A stretch of DNA of 43,306 nucleotides. Source: an uncultured Lachnospiraceae bacterium (GTDB lineage Bacteria > Bacillota > Clostridia > Lachnospirales > Lachnospiraceae). Location of the stretch: positions 1 to 43,306 of the forward strand of contig URRW01000022.1 in NCBI GenBank assembly GCA_900550285.1, given 5' to 3'. Every line of letters starts with the position of its first letter. The stretch's first letter is position 1. Under the pieces are notes generated by a model, which saw only the letters and a list, made by a program, of their open reading frames with translations, made no database searches and was not told where the DNA came from. Below are positions 32,993 to 41,993 of the stretch, piece by piece. The position numbers and the translations under genes were made by a program.

Positions 32993-34129
32993 TTATTCAG
33001 CGTCCTGATCTGCGATCACCTGATCGATGTCTACAGATACAACGTCTGCATCCTCTTCCGGCTCTTCCTTCTTCTCCGGAACCTGCAGCGCTTTGATGCT
33101 CAGGCTGATCTTCTTGTCGTCCTCGTTGAAATCAACTACCTTTGCAGTGATCTCTTCGCCAACCTTCAGAACATCAGAGGGCTTCTCAACGTGCTCCTTG
33201 GAGATTTGGGAAACGTGAAGCAGAGCGTCGATGCCGGGCTCCAGCTCAACGAATGCGCCGAAGTCGGTCATTCTTGCAACCTTGCCGGTTACAACATTGC
33301 CGATCGCATATTTCTCGGAAGCGTCCTTCCAAGGATTCTGATCTTCAAATTTCAGGCTCAGCGCGATCTTGCTGCCGTTGATCTCTTTGATCAGGACAGT
33401 CAGCTTCTCGCCAACCTTGAATACCTTCTTAGGATGCTCGATGCGGCCCCAGGACATCTCGGAGATGTGCAGCAGACCATCAGCGCCGCCCAAGTCTACG
33501 AATGCGCCGAAGTCGGTAACGTTCTTCACAACACCTTCCACAACGTCGCCTTCATGGATTCTTGCAAACAGCTCAGCCTGCAGCTCAGCCTTCTTGGCAA
33601 CGATCAGCTGCTTGCGGTCGCCGATGTATCTTCTTCTCTTCGGGTTGTACTCGCTGATCACAAACTCGATCTCCTGACCGTCATACTTGGTCAGATCCTT
33701 CTCGTAAGTGTCGGATACAAGGCTTGCAGGGATGAAGATGCGAACCTCTTCCACAACGACGATCAGACCGCCGTCCAGAACCTGTGTAACCTTTGCGGTA
33801 AGCACTTCGTGATTGTTGTAAGCCTCTTCAATTCTCTTGTTGCCTCTGTCGGCAGCCAGTCTCTTGTAGGTCAGCAGTACCTGGCCTTCGCCGTCGTTGA
33901 CTTTCAGCACTTTGACTTCCATCGTATCACCAGGCTTCACGATGGTGGTCAGATCCAGATTGGAGTCATTGGAATACTCGTTTCTGGTCAGGATACCGTC
34001 GGATTTGTATCCGATGTTCAGTACCGCTTCTTCAGGCTTCACATCAATGACTGTACCTTCGACTACCTCTCCTGCATGTATTGTTTTCAGTGATGCATCA
34101 AGCATCTGTTCAAAAGTTAATTCGGACAT
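32993..34129 (-). CDS. Four-domain S1 RNA-binding protein (RpsA/YpfD-like)
   Basis: A 378-residue protein with four S1 (OB-fold) domains at about residues 19-88, 105-170, 191-260 and 276-347 and an acidic C-terminal tail. The third and fourth have the classic VKNVTDFGAFVDLGGADGLLHISEMSW and DFGAFVELEPGIDALLHVSQIS patterns. It matches the short S1 homologues of Firmicutes, whose role in mRNA binding or the ribosome is not fully defined. It overlaps ispH by 20 bp in another frame and has its own strong AGGAGG nine bases before the ATG. In many Clostridia the two are fused as one IspH-S1 polypeptide. Confidence 0.93.
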   Translation of the reverse strand: MSELTFEQMLDASLKTIHAGEVVEGTVIDVKPEEAVLNIGYKSDGILTRNEYSNDSNLDLTTIVKPGDTMEVKVLKVNDGEGQVLLTYKRLAADRGNKRIEEAYNNHEVLTAKVTQVLDGGLIVVVEEVRIFIPASLVSDTYEKDLTKYDGQEIEFVISEYNPKRRRYIGDRKQLIVAKKAELQAELFARIHEGDVVEGVVKNVTDFGAFVDLGGADGLLHISEMSWGRIEHPKKVFKVGEKLTVLIKEINGSKIALSLKFEDQNPWKDASEKYAIGNVVTGKVARMTDFGAFVELEPGIDALLHVSQISKEHVEKPSDVLKVGEEITAKVVDFNEDDKKISLSIKALQVPEKKEEPEEDADVVSVDIDQVIADQDAE

Positions 34130-34958
34130 AATTTTGAACCTCCTCGATAATTTTGTTCGGGGTAGATGCCCCGGCTGTAATACCCACTAGTCGGACAGAT
34201 TTAGGTAGTTCTAAATGCAAGTCATCCAGTGTCTGTATAAAATAGGTGTCGGCACACTCCCGGCTGCATATTTCATACAGCTTCCTGGTGTTGGAACTGT
34301 GCTTTCCTCCTATTATTATCATTGCATCAACTTTGGCAGCGATCTCTTTCGCCTCAGTCTGTCTTTCCTCGGTTGCGTTGCAAATCGTATTTACAACACT
34401 AATATCATACCCTCTTTTCATAAAAATTTCAACTAATTCTTGAAATTTATTGTAGTTAAATGTCGTCTGGGACACAACGCACACCGGTTTTTCGGGATCG
34501 CAGGCGATTTTTTCGATCTCCTCTTTTGTTTCCGCGACCATCGCCGGGGTATTCGACCATCCCATGATGCCCTCCACCTCGGGATGCCCAGCGTTTCCGA
34601 TGATCAGGATCTGCTTGCCGGCAGCGCTCTCTTTTTCCACGATATTGTGGATCCTTTTTACAAAAGGACAGGTGGCGTCCACGCATTCCAGCCCCTGACG
34701 TTCGATCTGCTCATAGACGCTTTTTGCCACGCCGTGGGAACGGATGACCACGACGCCGTCCGTGATTCCGGCAAGCTCTTTTTCGTCCGCAATAACGGAG
34801 ACGCCCTTTTTTTCCAGATCCCCGACCACCTCTTCATTGTGGATGATCGGCCCGAACGTATAAATCTTATGTCCTGTCCGCGTCAGCTCATATACCCGGT
34901 CTACCGCCCGTTTTACCCCGAAGCAGAAGCCGGCGCTTTTTGCCAGTAAAACTTCCAT
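34110..34958 (-). CDS. ispH: 4-hydroxy-3-methylbut-2-enyl diphosphate reductase
   Basis: IspH, 282 residues, a [4Fe-4S] enzyme making IPP and DMAPP in the last step of the MEP isoprenoid pathway. The cluster ligands are C12 (AGFCFGVKRAV), C97 (DATCPFVKRIH) and C193 (NTICNATEERQ). Substrate residues include H40, H125 and E127 (GHPEVEG), and SSNTRKLYEIC and GITAGASTPNKIIEEV complete the picture. Length is that of a stand-alone IspH; the S1 partner is a separate overlapping gene downstream. The start lies six bases after the cmk stop. Confidence 0.96.
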   Translation of the reverse strand: MEVLLAKSAGFCFGVKRAVDRVYELTRTGHKIYTFGPIIHNEEVVGDLEKKGVSVIADEKELAGITDGVVVIRSHGVAKSVYEQIERQGLECVDATCPFVKRIHNIVEKESAAGKQILIIGNAGHPEVEGIMGWSNTPAMVAETKEEIEKIACDPEKPVCVVSQTTFNYNKFQELVEIFMKRGYDISVVNTICNATEERQTEAKEIAAKVDAMIIIGGKHSSNTRKLYEICSRECADTYFIQTLDDLHLELPKSVRLVGITAGASTPNKIIEEVQNYVRINF

Positions 34959-34964
34959 ACCCTC

Positions 34965-35633
34965 TCAACACCCCTTCTGCGCGCAGATTTCCTGAATCCG
35001 CTCCACAACCTCTTCGATCGTCATGTCGGAGCTGTCTACCACAACCGCGTCCTCCGCCTGCTTTAAAGGCGCGATCTTACGGTTCATATCCTGAGCGTCC
35101 CGCGCCGCCACGTCCTGCCTGATGCCCTCCAGCGTACACGCGATGCCCTTTGCAATATACTCGTCATAGCGCCTTTTTGCGCGCACGTCCACCGACGCGG
35201 TCAAATAGATTTTTACCGTCGCGTCCGGCAGCACGCATGTGCCGATGTCGCGCCCGTCCATGATCACGTCATGGGTCTTTGCCAGATCCCGCTGCAGACC
35301 GATCAGCCACTCCCTGACTGCCGGGACTGCCGCGCTGGCAGACGCCATCTTGCCGATCTCCTCCGTACGGATCTTCCCGTTTACGTTTTCCCCGTTTAAA
35401 AAGACCTGCTGCTCGCCGTTTTCATACGTTACCCTCACGTCGGCTTCCCTGCATTTTTCCGCGATCCTGCCGGTCTGTTCCGCCGTGATCCCGTTCCGGA
35501 GCATAAACAGCGCCATGGCGCGGTAGATTGCCCCCGTGTCCACATAAAAGCAGCCCTTTTTCTCCGATACCATTTTTGCGATCGTGCTTTTGCCCGCTCC
35601 CGCAGGCCCGTCCAGTGCAATGCTGTAGCTCAT
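34965..35633 (-). CDS. cmk: Cytidylate kinase
   Basis: Cmk, 222 residues, phosphorylates CMP and dCMP. The P-loop is DGPAGAGKST (8-17), YVDTGAIYRAMALF is the substrate motif, GRDIGTCVLPDATVKIYLTAS holds the conserved Asp-Ile-Gly-Thr, and a RRYDE-type lid and DSSDMTIEEVV near the end are as in the family. It abuts the upstream flavoprotein gene (stop immediately before the ATG). The cmk-ispH-S1 order is common in Clostridia. Confidence 0.96.
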   Translation of the reverse strand: MSYSIALDGPAGAGKSTIAKMVSEKKGCFYVDTGAIYRAMALFMLRNGITAEQTGRIAEKCREADVRVTYENGEQQVFLNGENVNGKIRTEEIGKMASASAAVPAVREWLIGLQRDLAKTHDVIMDGRDIGTCVLPDATVKIYLTASVDVRAKRRYDEYIAKGIACTLEGIRQDVAARDAQDMNRKIAPLKQAEDAVVVDSSDMTIEEVVERIQEICAQKGC

Positions 35634-36944
35634 CTATTCTTCCTCCTGTAATGCTGCGCTTACGCCTGCCAGATACCCGGTAGACCAGGCGATCTGCAGA
35701 TTAAACCCTCCGGTCATGGCGTCCAGATCCAAAACCTCCCCGGCAAAATACAGCCCCTCTGCCGTCTTTGATTCCATCGTGGACGGATTGATATCGCGCA
35801 CGTTTACGCCGCCCCGGGTGATCACCGCCTCGGCAAAGCTGCCCGTCTTTTCCACCGTCATCGGAAGCTTCCGGATCAGCTCCAGAAACTGCCTGCGCTC
35901 CTTTTTGGTGATCTCGTGCACCTTTTTGTCCGGGTCGATGCCGGACAGCTCCAGCATGACCGGAATGAGGCGCGCCGGAAACAGCCCGTCCAGCGCGTTT
36001 TTAAAGTCTTTATTTTTCTGCGCGTCAAAATCCCGCAAAAGCCGCTTATCCAGCTGTTCCTCCGTCAGCGCCGGCTTCAGGTTCAAAAAGATCCGGCACT
36101 CCGGCTTTGGAGCCTGCTTTTTCCCGTTCTTTTTTTCCCACTTCGCCATGGCAAGCCCATAATAGCTGCTGGCAGACAAAACCAACGGCCCGCTGACGCC
36201 GAAATGGGTAAACAGCATCTCGCCAAAGCCCTTGTAAATCTCCTTATTGTCAAGGCAGAGGGAAAGTTCTACATTTTTTAGGGAAAGCCCCTGCAGACTG
36301 CTGCACCAGCCCTCCCGGATCACGAAGGGGACGAGGGAAGGGCTCTGCGGCACGATCCTGTGCCCCAGCTTTTCTGCCCAGCCATAGCCGTCCCCGGTGG
36401 AGCCTGTCGTTGGATAAGAAAGCCCGCCCGTCGCGACGATCACACAGTCTGCCTGCTGCCTTGTCCCGTCCGAAAGCCTTACGCCGCAGATCTTTGCCGC
36501 CCTTTTGCCATCCTCCGCTTTGTTTTCCTCTGTCAGGATTTCCTGAACGCCCGTATGCAGGCGGACCTTCACTCCCTCCCGCGCCATCAGCCGCTCCAGC
36601 GCGCGGATCACGTCGGAGGCATGATCCGATACGGGAAACACCCTGCTGCCCCGCTCCACCTTCAGCGGGCAGCCGCCTTCTTCAAACAGCGCCTGCGCCT
36701 CCTTTGTATCCAGCGCCGAAAACGCGCTGTACAAAAAACGCGGATTGCTCACGACCTGTTCAAAAAAAACTTCCCTGCTGCAGTCGTTTGTCACATTGCA
36801 TCTGCCTTTTCCCGTGATGTATATTTTCTTTCCCAGCTTTTCATTTTTCTCGTATAAAGTGACCTGCGCCCCGCCTTTTGCCGCCGCAAAGGCAGCCATC
36901 ATGCCCGCTGCCCCGCCGCCGATCACCGCGATCTTTTTGCTCAA
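35634..36944 (-). CDS. BaiN/HI0933-family FAD-dependent oxidoreductase
   Basis: A 436-residue flavoprotein of the HI0933/YhiN/BaiN family. The N-terminal dinucleotide motif is IGGGAAGMMAAFAAAKGG (8-25), followed by the family-specific KLGKKIYITGKGRCNVTND (about 36-54), TGGLSYPTTGSTGDGYGWAEKLGH and the C-terminal GLYFAGEVLDLDAMTGGFNLQ-type FAD segment. Its natural substrate is uncertain; one relative takes part in bile-acid 7-dehydroxylation, but most members are housekeeping proteins of unknown role. The start is a TTG that overlaps the RpiR stop (TTGA), with AAAGGAG 11 bases upstream. Confidence 0.92.
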   Translation of the reverse strand: MSKKIAVIGGGAAGMMAAFAAAKGGAQVTLYEKNEKLGKKIYITGKGRCNVTNDCSREVFFEQVVSNPRFLYSAFSALDTKEAQALFEEGGCPLKVERGSRVFPVSDHASDVIRALERLMAREGVKVRLHTGVQEILTEENKAEDGKRAAKICGVRLSDGTRQQADCVIVATGGLSYPTTGSTGDGYGWAEKLGHRIVPQSPSLVPFVIREGWCSSLQGLSLKNVELSLCLDNKEIYKGFGEMLFTHFGVSGPLVLSASSYYGLAMAKWEKKNGKKQAPKPECRIFLNLKPALTEEQLDKRLLRDFDAQKNKDFKNALDGLFPARLIPVMLELSGIDPDKKVHEITKKERRQFLELIRKLPMTVEKTGSFAEAVITRGGVNVRDINPSTMESKTAEGLYFAGEVLDLDAMTGGFNLQIAWSTGYLAGVSAALQEEE

Positions 36945-37870
36945 TCTTGTGTCTGCTCCTTTGCACCAAGTTCCGTCAAAACGGATTCTTCATTGATATA
37001 GTTGATCTCGTCGTTTAAATATACCTGATAATTGTTCCATACCCCTTCCAGCGATTCCAGATTCCTCCGCACCTGCTCCGGACATTTCAGGCACAATGCG
37101 ACTACAAGCGCGTTGATGACAGAAAGGGGAGCCACCAGGGAATCCACAATGGAAACCATGTCGCTTCTTGCCAGAAGGTTGCAGGAGGAATACAGGTTCA
37201 TGGGGGAATGGATGCTGTCCGTGATCGTGATTACCTTGGCGCTTCTGTCGTTTGCAAACTCCATCGCCTTCAGGGTGCGCATCGAATACCGCGGGAAACT
37301 GATGCCGATCATGCAGTCCTCCCCGCCGATGCGGATCATCTGCTCAAACACCTCACTGGTGCTCGTCGTCTTTAACTGCACCACATTTCCCCGAATCATG
37401 TTCAAGTAAAAGCTTAAAAAGCCCGCCAGCGGCTCGCAGCTGCGGATCCCCAGAATGTAAACCGTTTTTGCCTCCAGGATCAGATCCACCGCCGTCTCAA
37501 ATGCCGCCGGATCCAGATGGTCGATCGTGTGCCGAAGCTTCTCAATATCGCTTGACAAAACGGAAGTCAGCACCTCCGACTGGGAGCTTCCCGCATATTT
37601 GATGTCCATGCTGTCGACCGTATTCAGCTTGCCCTTTACCCACGCCGCCAGCGCCTTCTGCATCTGCGGATAGCCCTCATAACCGATGCCCGCCGCAAAA
37701 CGCACGACCGTGGACTCGCTGATCCCCAGCGTTTTGCCAAGCTTTGCCGCCGTCATAAACGCCGCCTGATCATAGTGATCCATAATGTAAGACGCGATCG
37801 CCTTATGCCCCTTGCTCATCGACCCGTATTTCTCATTGATCCGCGAAATAATGTCGTGTCTGTTCTCCAT
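36941..37870 (-). CDS. RpiR-family transcriptional regulator (HTH-SIS)
   Basis: A 309-residue regulator with an N-terminal HTH_6 domain (about 1-77: GKTLGISESTVVRFAAGIGYEGYPQMQ) and a SIS sugar-phosphate-binding domain (about 120-260: VYILGIRSCEPLAGFLSFYL and ISFPRYSMRTLKAMEFA). Such proteins usually sense phosphorylated sugars. No sugar-use genes lie nearby; it heads an operon with a flavoprotein, cmk, ispH and the S1 gene, so its target may be elsewhere or itself. A consensus sigma-A promoter lies just upstream, inside the end of lysR. Confidence 0.92.
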   Translation of the reverse strand: MENRHDIISRINEKYGSMSKGHKAIASYIMDHYDQAAFMTAAKLGKTLGISESTVVRFAAGIGYEGYPQMQKALAAWVKGKLNTVDSMDIKYAGSSQSEVLTSVLSSDIEKLRHTIDHLDPAAFETAVDLILEAKTVYILGIRSCEPLAGFLSFYLNMIRGNVVQLKTTSTSEVFEQMIRIGGEDCMIGISFPRYSMRTLKAMEFANDRSAKVITITDSIHSPMNLYSSCNLLARSDMVSIVDSLVAPLSVINALVVALCLKCPEQVRRNLESLEGVWNNYQVYLNDEINYINEESVLTELGAKEQTQD

Positions 37871-37909
37871 CCCTGCTCCCTCTTTTGTACGCGCAAACTC
37901 TCAAATTAC

Positions 37910-37938
37910 ATTTTAGCCGTTCGGGGGCGGGCTGTCAA
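37910..37938 (-). promoter_or_regulatory. Promoter of the rpiR-cmk-ispH-S1 operon
   Basis: Minus strand perfect -35 TTGACA (37933-37938), 17-bp spacer and -10 TAAAAT (37910-37915). It overlaps the last codons of the lysR gene, which runs in the same direction. The predicted start is near 37903. Confidence 0.75.
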
Positions 37939-38821
37939 GCGATGGGGTTTTTCCGACCAGCTCCATAAACGCCGCCATCTGCTTTGTGACCCACTTGTTT
38001 TTATGATAAAGCATCTGTCCGTACATCGTTACGCCCGGCAGGTCGGTATGGATCTGGGCAAGGACGTTTTTATCCAGCTCCTGCCGCACCGTAAATTTCG
38101 GGAGAAAGGAAACGCCCATCCCTTTTTTCAAAAGATTGATGATCGTTTCCGTGTTCCCGATTTCCAGCACCGGTTCGATCCCCAGATTTTTTTCCGACAG
38201 AAGCCGTTCCAGCTCATAGCGGTACGCCGCCCCTTTTTCCGTCAAAAGAAAGGGCTTCTGGATCAGCTTTTCAATCGGCATCCTGCGGGGAACGGGATCG
38301 TTTTGATCTGCCAGCGTGACAAATACGATCTCTTCCTCCGTGACCGCTGCGCGCACCCATTCCCGTCCCATTACCTTCTGATCCAGCGTACAGATCAGGT
38401 CTATTTCGTTGCTTTTTGCCAGCTCCATCAGCTCCTCGGTCGTGCCGGAACGGATCGTAACCTGTACCCTCGGGCAGCTTTCATAAAATTTCAGCAAAAG
38501 CCCCGGAAGAAGCGCCGTGCAGATCGATTCCACGCCGCCGATGCACAGCGATCCTTCCAACGCGCTGCTCTGTGCCGGAAAATTCTTTGCCCGCTCTGTC
38601 ACCCGCATGATCTCATTTGCATAAGCGACAAATTCCTGTCCTTTTTCCGTCAGATAAACCCGCTTGCCGATCCGCTCAAACAGCTGCACCTGCAGCTCCT
38701 CTTCCAGCTGTCTGATCTGAATGGTCACGGCGGACTGGCTGTAGCCCAGCTGCTGCGCCGCACGGGAAAAATTCTGCGTCCCCGCCACCTTTAAAAATGT
38801 ATTGATGTTCCGAAATTCCAT
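37913..38821 (-). CDS. LysR-family transcriptional regulator
   Basis: A 302-residue LysR regulator: winged helix-turn-helix at residues 1-60 (NFSRAAQQLGYSQSAVTIQIRQLEEEL) and an effector-binding domain at about 90-295. It is transcribed divergently from the aromatic amino-acid decarboxylase at 38936, across an AT-rich 114-bp gap with a perfect 16-bp palindrome. By the usual LysR arrangement it probably controls that decarboxylase and responds to its substrate or product; this is inference. AGAGG precedes the ATG. Confidence 0.93.
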   Translation of the reverse strand: MEFRNINTFLKVAGTQNFSRAAQQLGYSQSAVTIQIRQLEEELQVQLFERIGKRVYLTEKGQEFVAYANEIMRVTERAKNFPAQSSALEGSLCIGGVESICTALLPGLLLKFYESCPRVQVTIRSGTTEELMELAKSNEIDLICTLDQKVMGREWVRAAVTEEEIVFVTLADQNDPVPRRMPIEKLIQKPFLLTEKGAAYRYELERLLSEKNLGIEPVLEIGNTETIINLLKKGMGVSFLPKFTVRQELDKNVLAQIHTDLPGVTMYGQMLYHKNKWVTKQMAAFMELVGKTPSLDSPPPNG

Positions 38822-38857
38822 AGCCGCCTCTATATGAAAAATTTTTATATATCATAT

Positions 38858-38873
38858 AAAATTTATAAATTTT
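38858..38873. promoter_or_regulatory. Candidate LysR operator
   Basis: Perfect 16-bp palindrome AAAATTTATAAATTTT between lysR and the decarboxylase gene, touching the decarboxylase -35 box. It sits in a very AT-rich run with a second imperfect dyad at about 38831-38851. Its form (T-N11-A inside AT-rich arms) is compatible with LysR binding. Confidence 0.5.
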
Positions 38874-38899
38874 ACACATATACGCCTTTAGTGTACACT
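38871..38899 (+). promoter_or_regulatory. Promoter of the aromatic amino-acid decarboxylase gene
   Basis: -35 TTTACA (38871-38876), 17-bp spacer, -10 TACACT (38894-38899), itself within the palindrome AGTGTACACT. The predicted start is near 38906. GAGAGGA precedes the ATG by about ten bases. Confidence 0.6.
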
Positions 38900-38935
38900 A
38901 CTCTACAGCAATCGTAAAGAGAGGAATTTTACCGG

Positions 38936-40369
38936 ATGATAAACAGTGAAAATATTTTAAACAGCGCGCAGCTGGAAGAAGCCATCGAGACGTTTGTCCA
39001 TCAGTTCTGCGCAGAAAAGCATGAGATCCATTCCCAGAAGGTGACCTGGTATACCTCCGAGGGACAGTTAGAAAAGATCAGGCAGATCGGCATTTCCAAA
39101 GATGGCCGCCCTGTTGACGAAGTGATCCGTGAAATGACAAAGGAAGTCTACCGTTACCGCGGGGACGCCAACCACCCCAGATTTTTCGGGTTTGTCCCCG
39201 GCCCCGCCTCCTCCGTTTCATGGCTCGGGGACATCATGACTTCCGCCTACAATATCCATGCCGGAGGCAGCAAGCTCGCCCCGATGGTAAACGCCATCGA
39301 ACAGGAGGTGCTTTCCTGGCTCTGTGAGCAGGTCGGTTTTACCAAAAATCCCGGCGGCGTTTTTGTCAGCGGCGGTTCCATGGCAAACATTACTGCCCTG
39401 ACTGCCGCCCGCGACGCCAAATTAAACGACGAAAGCCTGCATCTTGGCGTTGCCTATGTCTCCGAACAGACGCACAGCTCCGTCGCAAAGGGGCTCCGCA
39501 TCATCGGCATTCCGGACAGCCGTATCCGCAGGCTTCCCGTCAATTCCGAATTTCAGATGGATACCAAAAAGCTGCGGGAAGCGATCGCTGCCGACAAGGA
39601 AAAAGGGCTCATCCCTTTTGTTGTCATCGGGACTGCGGGAACGACCAATACCGGAAGCATCGACCCGCTTGAAACAATCGCCGGCATCTGCCGCGAAAAC
39701 CAAATGTGGTTCCATATCGACGGCGCATACGGCGCTTCCGTCCTGTTAAGCCCCAAATACAGACATCTGTTAAAAGGCACGGAGCTTGCAGACAGCATCA
39801 GCTGGGACGCCCACAAATGGCTGTTCCAGACATACGGCTGCGCCATGGTCCTCGTAAAGGACATCCGGCATCTTTACCACAGCTTCCATGTGAATCCCGA
39901 ATATTTAAAAGATGTGGAGGGCGATCTGGAACACGTCAATACATGGGACATCGGAATGGAGCTGACCCGTCCCGCGCGCGGCTTAAAATTATGGCTTACC
40001 CTGCAGGTGCTCGGAACGGAGCTGATCGGCAGCGCCATCGAACACGGCTTCCAGCTTGCAGTATGGGCGCAGGAGGCGCTGCAGGAGCTGGACAACTGGG
40101 AAATCGTTTCAAAGGCGCAGCTTGCCATGCTTAACTTCCGTTATACTGCAGACGGCCTGACCGAGGAGCAGACGGATCTTTTAAACGAGAAAATTTCCGA
40201 AAAAATCGTGGAAAGCGGTTATGCCGCCGTTTTCACAACGGTGTTAAACGGCAAAAAGGTGCTCCGCATCTGTGCCCTTCATCCCGAAACAACGCGGGAC
40301 GACATGCGCACTACCATCCAGCTTCTCGACACCTATGCCAGAGAGCTGCGCGAAAAAATCATCCTGTAA
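38936..40369 (+). CDS. PLP-dependent aromatic amino-acid decarboxylase, probable tryptophan/phenylalanine decarboxylase
   Basis: A 477-residue group II PLP decarboxylase. The PLP lysine is K294 in SWDAHKWLFQTYG, D262 in HIDGAYGAS binds the pyridine nitrogen and H180 in SEQTHSSVAKG stacks on the ring. Segments such as YRYRGDANHPRFF, GPASSVSWLGDIMTSAYNIHAG and WDIGMELTRPARGLKLWLTLQ match, as I recall it, the tryptophan decarboxylase of Ruminococcus gnavus nearly word for word, so tryptamine and perhaps phenethylamine are the expected products. Substrate choice within this family cannot be proved from sequence. It is monocistronic, with a divergent LysR gene and a bidirectional terminator after it. 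Confidence 0.9.
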   Translation: MINSENILNSAQLEEAIETFVHQFCAEKHEIHSQKVTWYTSEGQLEKIRQIGISKDGRPVDEVIREMTKEVYRYRGDANHPRFFGFVPGPASSVSWLGDIMTSAYNIHAGGSKLAPMVNAIEQEVLSWLCEQVGFTKNPGGVFVSGGSMANITALTAARDAKLNDESLHLGVAYVSEQTHSSVAKGLRIIGIPDSRIRRLPVNSEFQMDTKKLREAIAADKEKGLIPFVVIGTAGTTNTGSIDPLETIAGICRENQMWFHIDGAYGASVLLSPKYRHLLKGTELADSISWDAHKWLFQTYGCAMVLVKDIRHLYHSFHVNPEYLKDVEGDLEHVNTWDIGMELTRPARGLKLWLTLQVLGTELIGSAIEHGFQLAVWAQEALQELDNWEIVSKAQLAMLNFRYTADGLTEEQTDLLNEKISEKIVESGYAAVFTTVLNGKKVLRICALHPETTRDDMRTTIQLLDTYARELREKIIL

Positions 40370-40435
40370 TCGCTTCACGCAAAAGCGCTTCTTTTCCCGG
40401 CTGCCGGGTCATGACGCATTGCAGCCTTTCCATAC

Positions 40436-40474
40436 AAAAAGGGGCTCCGGTTTTTACGCCGAAGCCCGTTTTTG
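40436..40474. terminator. Bidirectional terminator between the converging decarboxylase genes
   Basis: Stem GGGCTCCGG (40442-40450) with CCGAAGCCC (40459-40467), nine positions with one mismatch, flanked by AAAAA on the left and GTTTTT on the right, so each strand has a T-tract after the hairpin. It serves the aromatic decarboxylase (+) and the carboxyltransferase gene (-). Confidence 0.82.
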
Positions 40475-40537
40475 ATCTGTCCTGCCGTTTTCCAAACATA
40501 ACACTGCGCTTTTCTGTTTCAGGCGCGCAGCTTTTCC

Positions 40538-41944
40538 TTACACCGGATACGCCCCGTTTTTGGTATCCGCCTGTTTCATATCCACCTTTTCCTGCTGTGC
40601 CATGCGGTACTTGAAAAAGTCCACCGCCACCTGCGGGAACAGCGCGTATGTCAGGACGTCCTCGTCCTGCTGCTTCCACTGCTTCATCTCGGATTCGATC
40701 TTCTCTAACTCGTTCGGGATCAGATCCGCCGGACGGCATTCGATCACCTCGCGGTCGCCGATGACCTTCTTTTGCACCTCCGGATTAAACGGCTTTACGG
40801 TCTTGCCGTATTTGCCCGCCAGAAGATCCTTCGTCTGGTCTGTCGCCACCTTGTAGCGCTCGCCCATCAGTACATTAAACACAGCCTGCGTGCCGACGAT
40901 CTGGGAGGACGGCGTAACAAGCGGAGGCTCGCCGAAGTCCTTGCGCACCTGCGGGATCTCCTTGAGCACATCGTCGTATTTGTCGCTGGCATTCTGCTCC
41001 TTTAACTGGCTTACCATGTTGGAAAGCATACCGCCGGGAACCTGATAGATCAGCGTCTTGATATTTACGCCCAGCACCTTCGGATCCATCAGGCCGCTCT
41101 TTAAGCATTCCTCGCGGTACGGACGGAAATAGTCTGCAATCTCAGCCAGAAGGTTCTGGTCATATCCGGTATCATAAGGCGTATTGCGGAACGTCTCCAC
41201 CATAACCTCGGTCGCCGGCTGGGACGTGCCCAGCGCAAACGGGGACATCGCGCAGTCGATCACGTCCACGCCTGCCTCCACCGCTTTTAAGTACGTCATG
41301 CTGGCAACGCCGGACGTATAATGGGTATGCAGCTGGATCGGCAGCCTTGTGGCGCTCTTCATCGCAGAGATCAGCTCCGTCGCCTCATAAGGAAGCAGCA
41401 GCCCCGCCATATCCTTGATACAGATGGAATCCGCGCCCATGTTCTCGATTTCTTTTGCAATATTGGTCCAGTAATCCAGCGTATAAGCGTCGCCCAGCGT
41501 ATAGGAAAGGGCAACCTGCGCATGGCCCTTTTCCTTGTTGCACGCCTTCACCGCGCACTCTAAGTTGCGCAGGTCGTTTAAGCAGTCAAAAATACGGATG
41601 ATGTCGATCCCGTTTGCAATCGACTTCTGTACAAAATATTCCACAACGTCGTCCGCATAATGACGGTAGCCCAGAATGTTCTGACCGCGGAACAGCATCT
41701 GCAGCTTCGTATTCTTAAAGCCGTCGCGCAGCTTGCGCAGCCGCTCCCACGGATCTTCCTTTAAAAAGCGCAGGCAGGCGTCAAAGGTCGCCCCGCCCCA
41801 GCACTCTACCGAATGGTATCCAACCTGATCCATTTTATCTACGATGGGAAGCATCAGCTCGGTCGGCATTCTCGTCGCGATCAGCGACTGATGCGCGTCC
41901 CTGAGCACTGTTTCCGTTATTTTTACCGGTTTTTGTAAAGGCAT
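40538..41944 (-). CDS. Carboxyltransferase subunit of a biotin-dependent decarboxylase/carboxylase (OadA-type, no biotin domain)
   Basis: A 468-residue carboxyltransferase of the oxaloacetate decarboxylase alpha / pyruvate carboxylase subunit B / transcarboxylase 5S group. The TIM barrel has ETVLRDAHQS (metal ligand D16), FRGQNILGYRHYADDVV, CIKDMAG (K177, carbamylated metal ligand) and QLHTHYTSG (H206, H208). A conserved PYC_OADA domain follows from about residue 300. The C-terminal biotinyl domain is missing, and a separate biotin carrier lies upstream. Next to a membrane beta subunit, a sodium-pumping oxaloacetate decarboxylase is most likely, though related acyl-CoA pumps use similar parts. 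GGAGG lies nine bases before the ATG. Confidence 0.92.
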   Translation of the reverse strand: MPLQKPVKITETVLRDAHQSLIATRMPTELMLPIVDKMDQVGYHSVECWGGATFDACLRFLKEDPWERLRKLRDGFKNTKLQMLFRGQNILGYRHYADDVVEYFVQKSIANGIDIIRIFDCLNDLRNLECAVKACNKEKGHAQVALSYTLGDAYTLDYWTNIAKEIENMGADSICIKDMAGLLLPYEATELISAMKSATRLPIQLHTHYTSGVASMTYLKAVEAGVDVIDCAMSPFALGTSQPATEVMVETFRNTPYDTGYDQNLLAEIADYFRPYREECLKSGLMDPKVLGVNIKTLIYQVPGGMLSNMVSQLKEQNASDKYDDVLKEIPQVRKDFGEPPLVTPSSQIVGTQAVFNVLMGERYKVATDQTKDLLAGKYGKTVKPFNPEVQKKVIGDREVIECRPADLIPNELEKIESEMKQWKQQDEDVLTYALFPQVAVDFFKYRMAQQEKVDMKQADTKNGAYPV

Positions 41945-41993
41945 AGCTCTTACCCTCCATTATTTTTTACTTTCGCTGCGATACGGCATTTTA

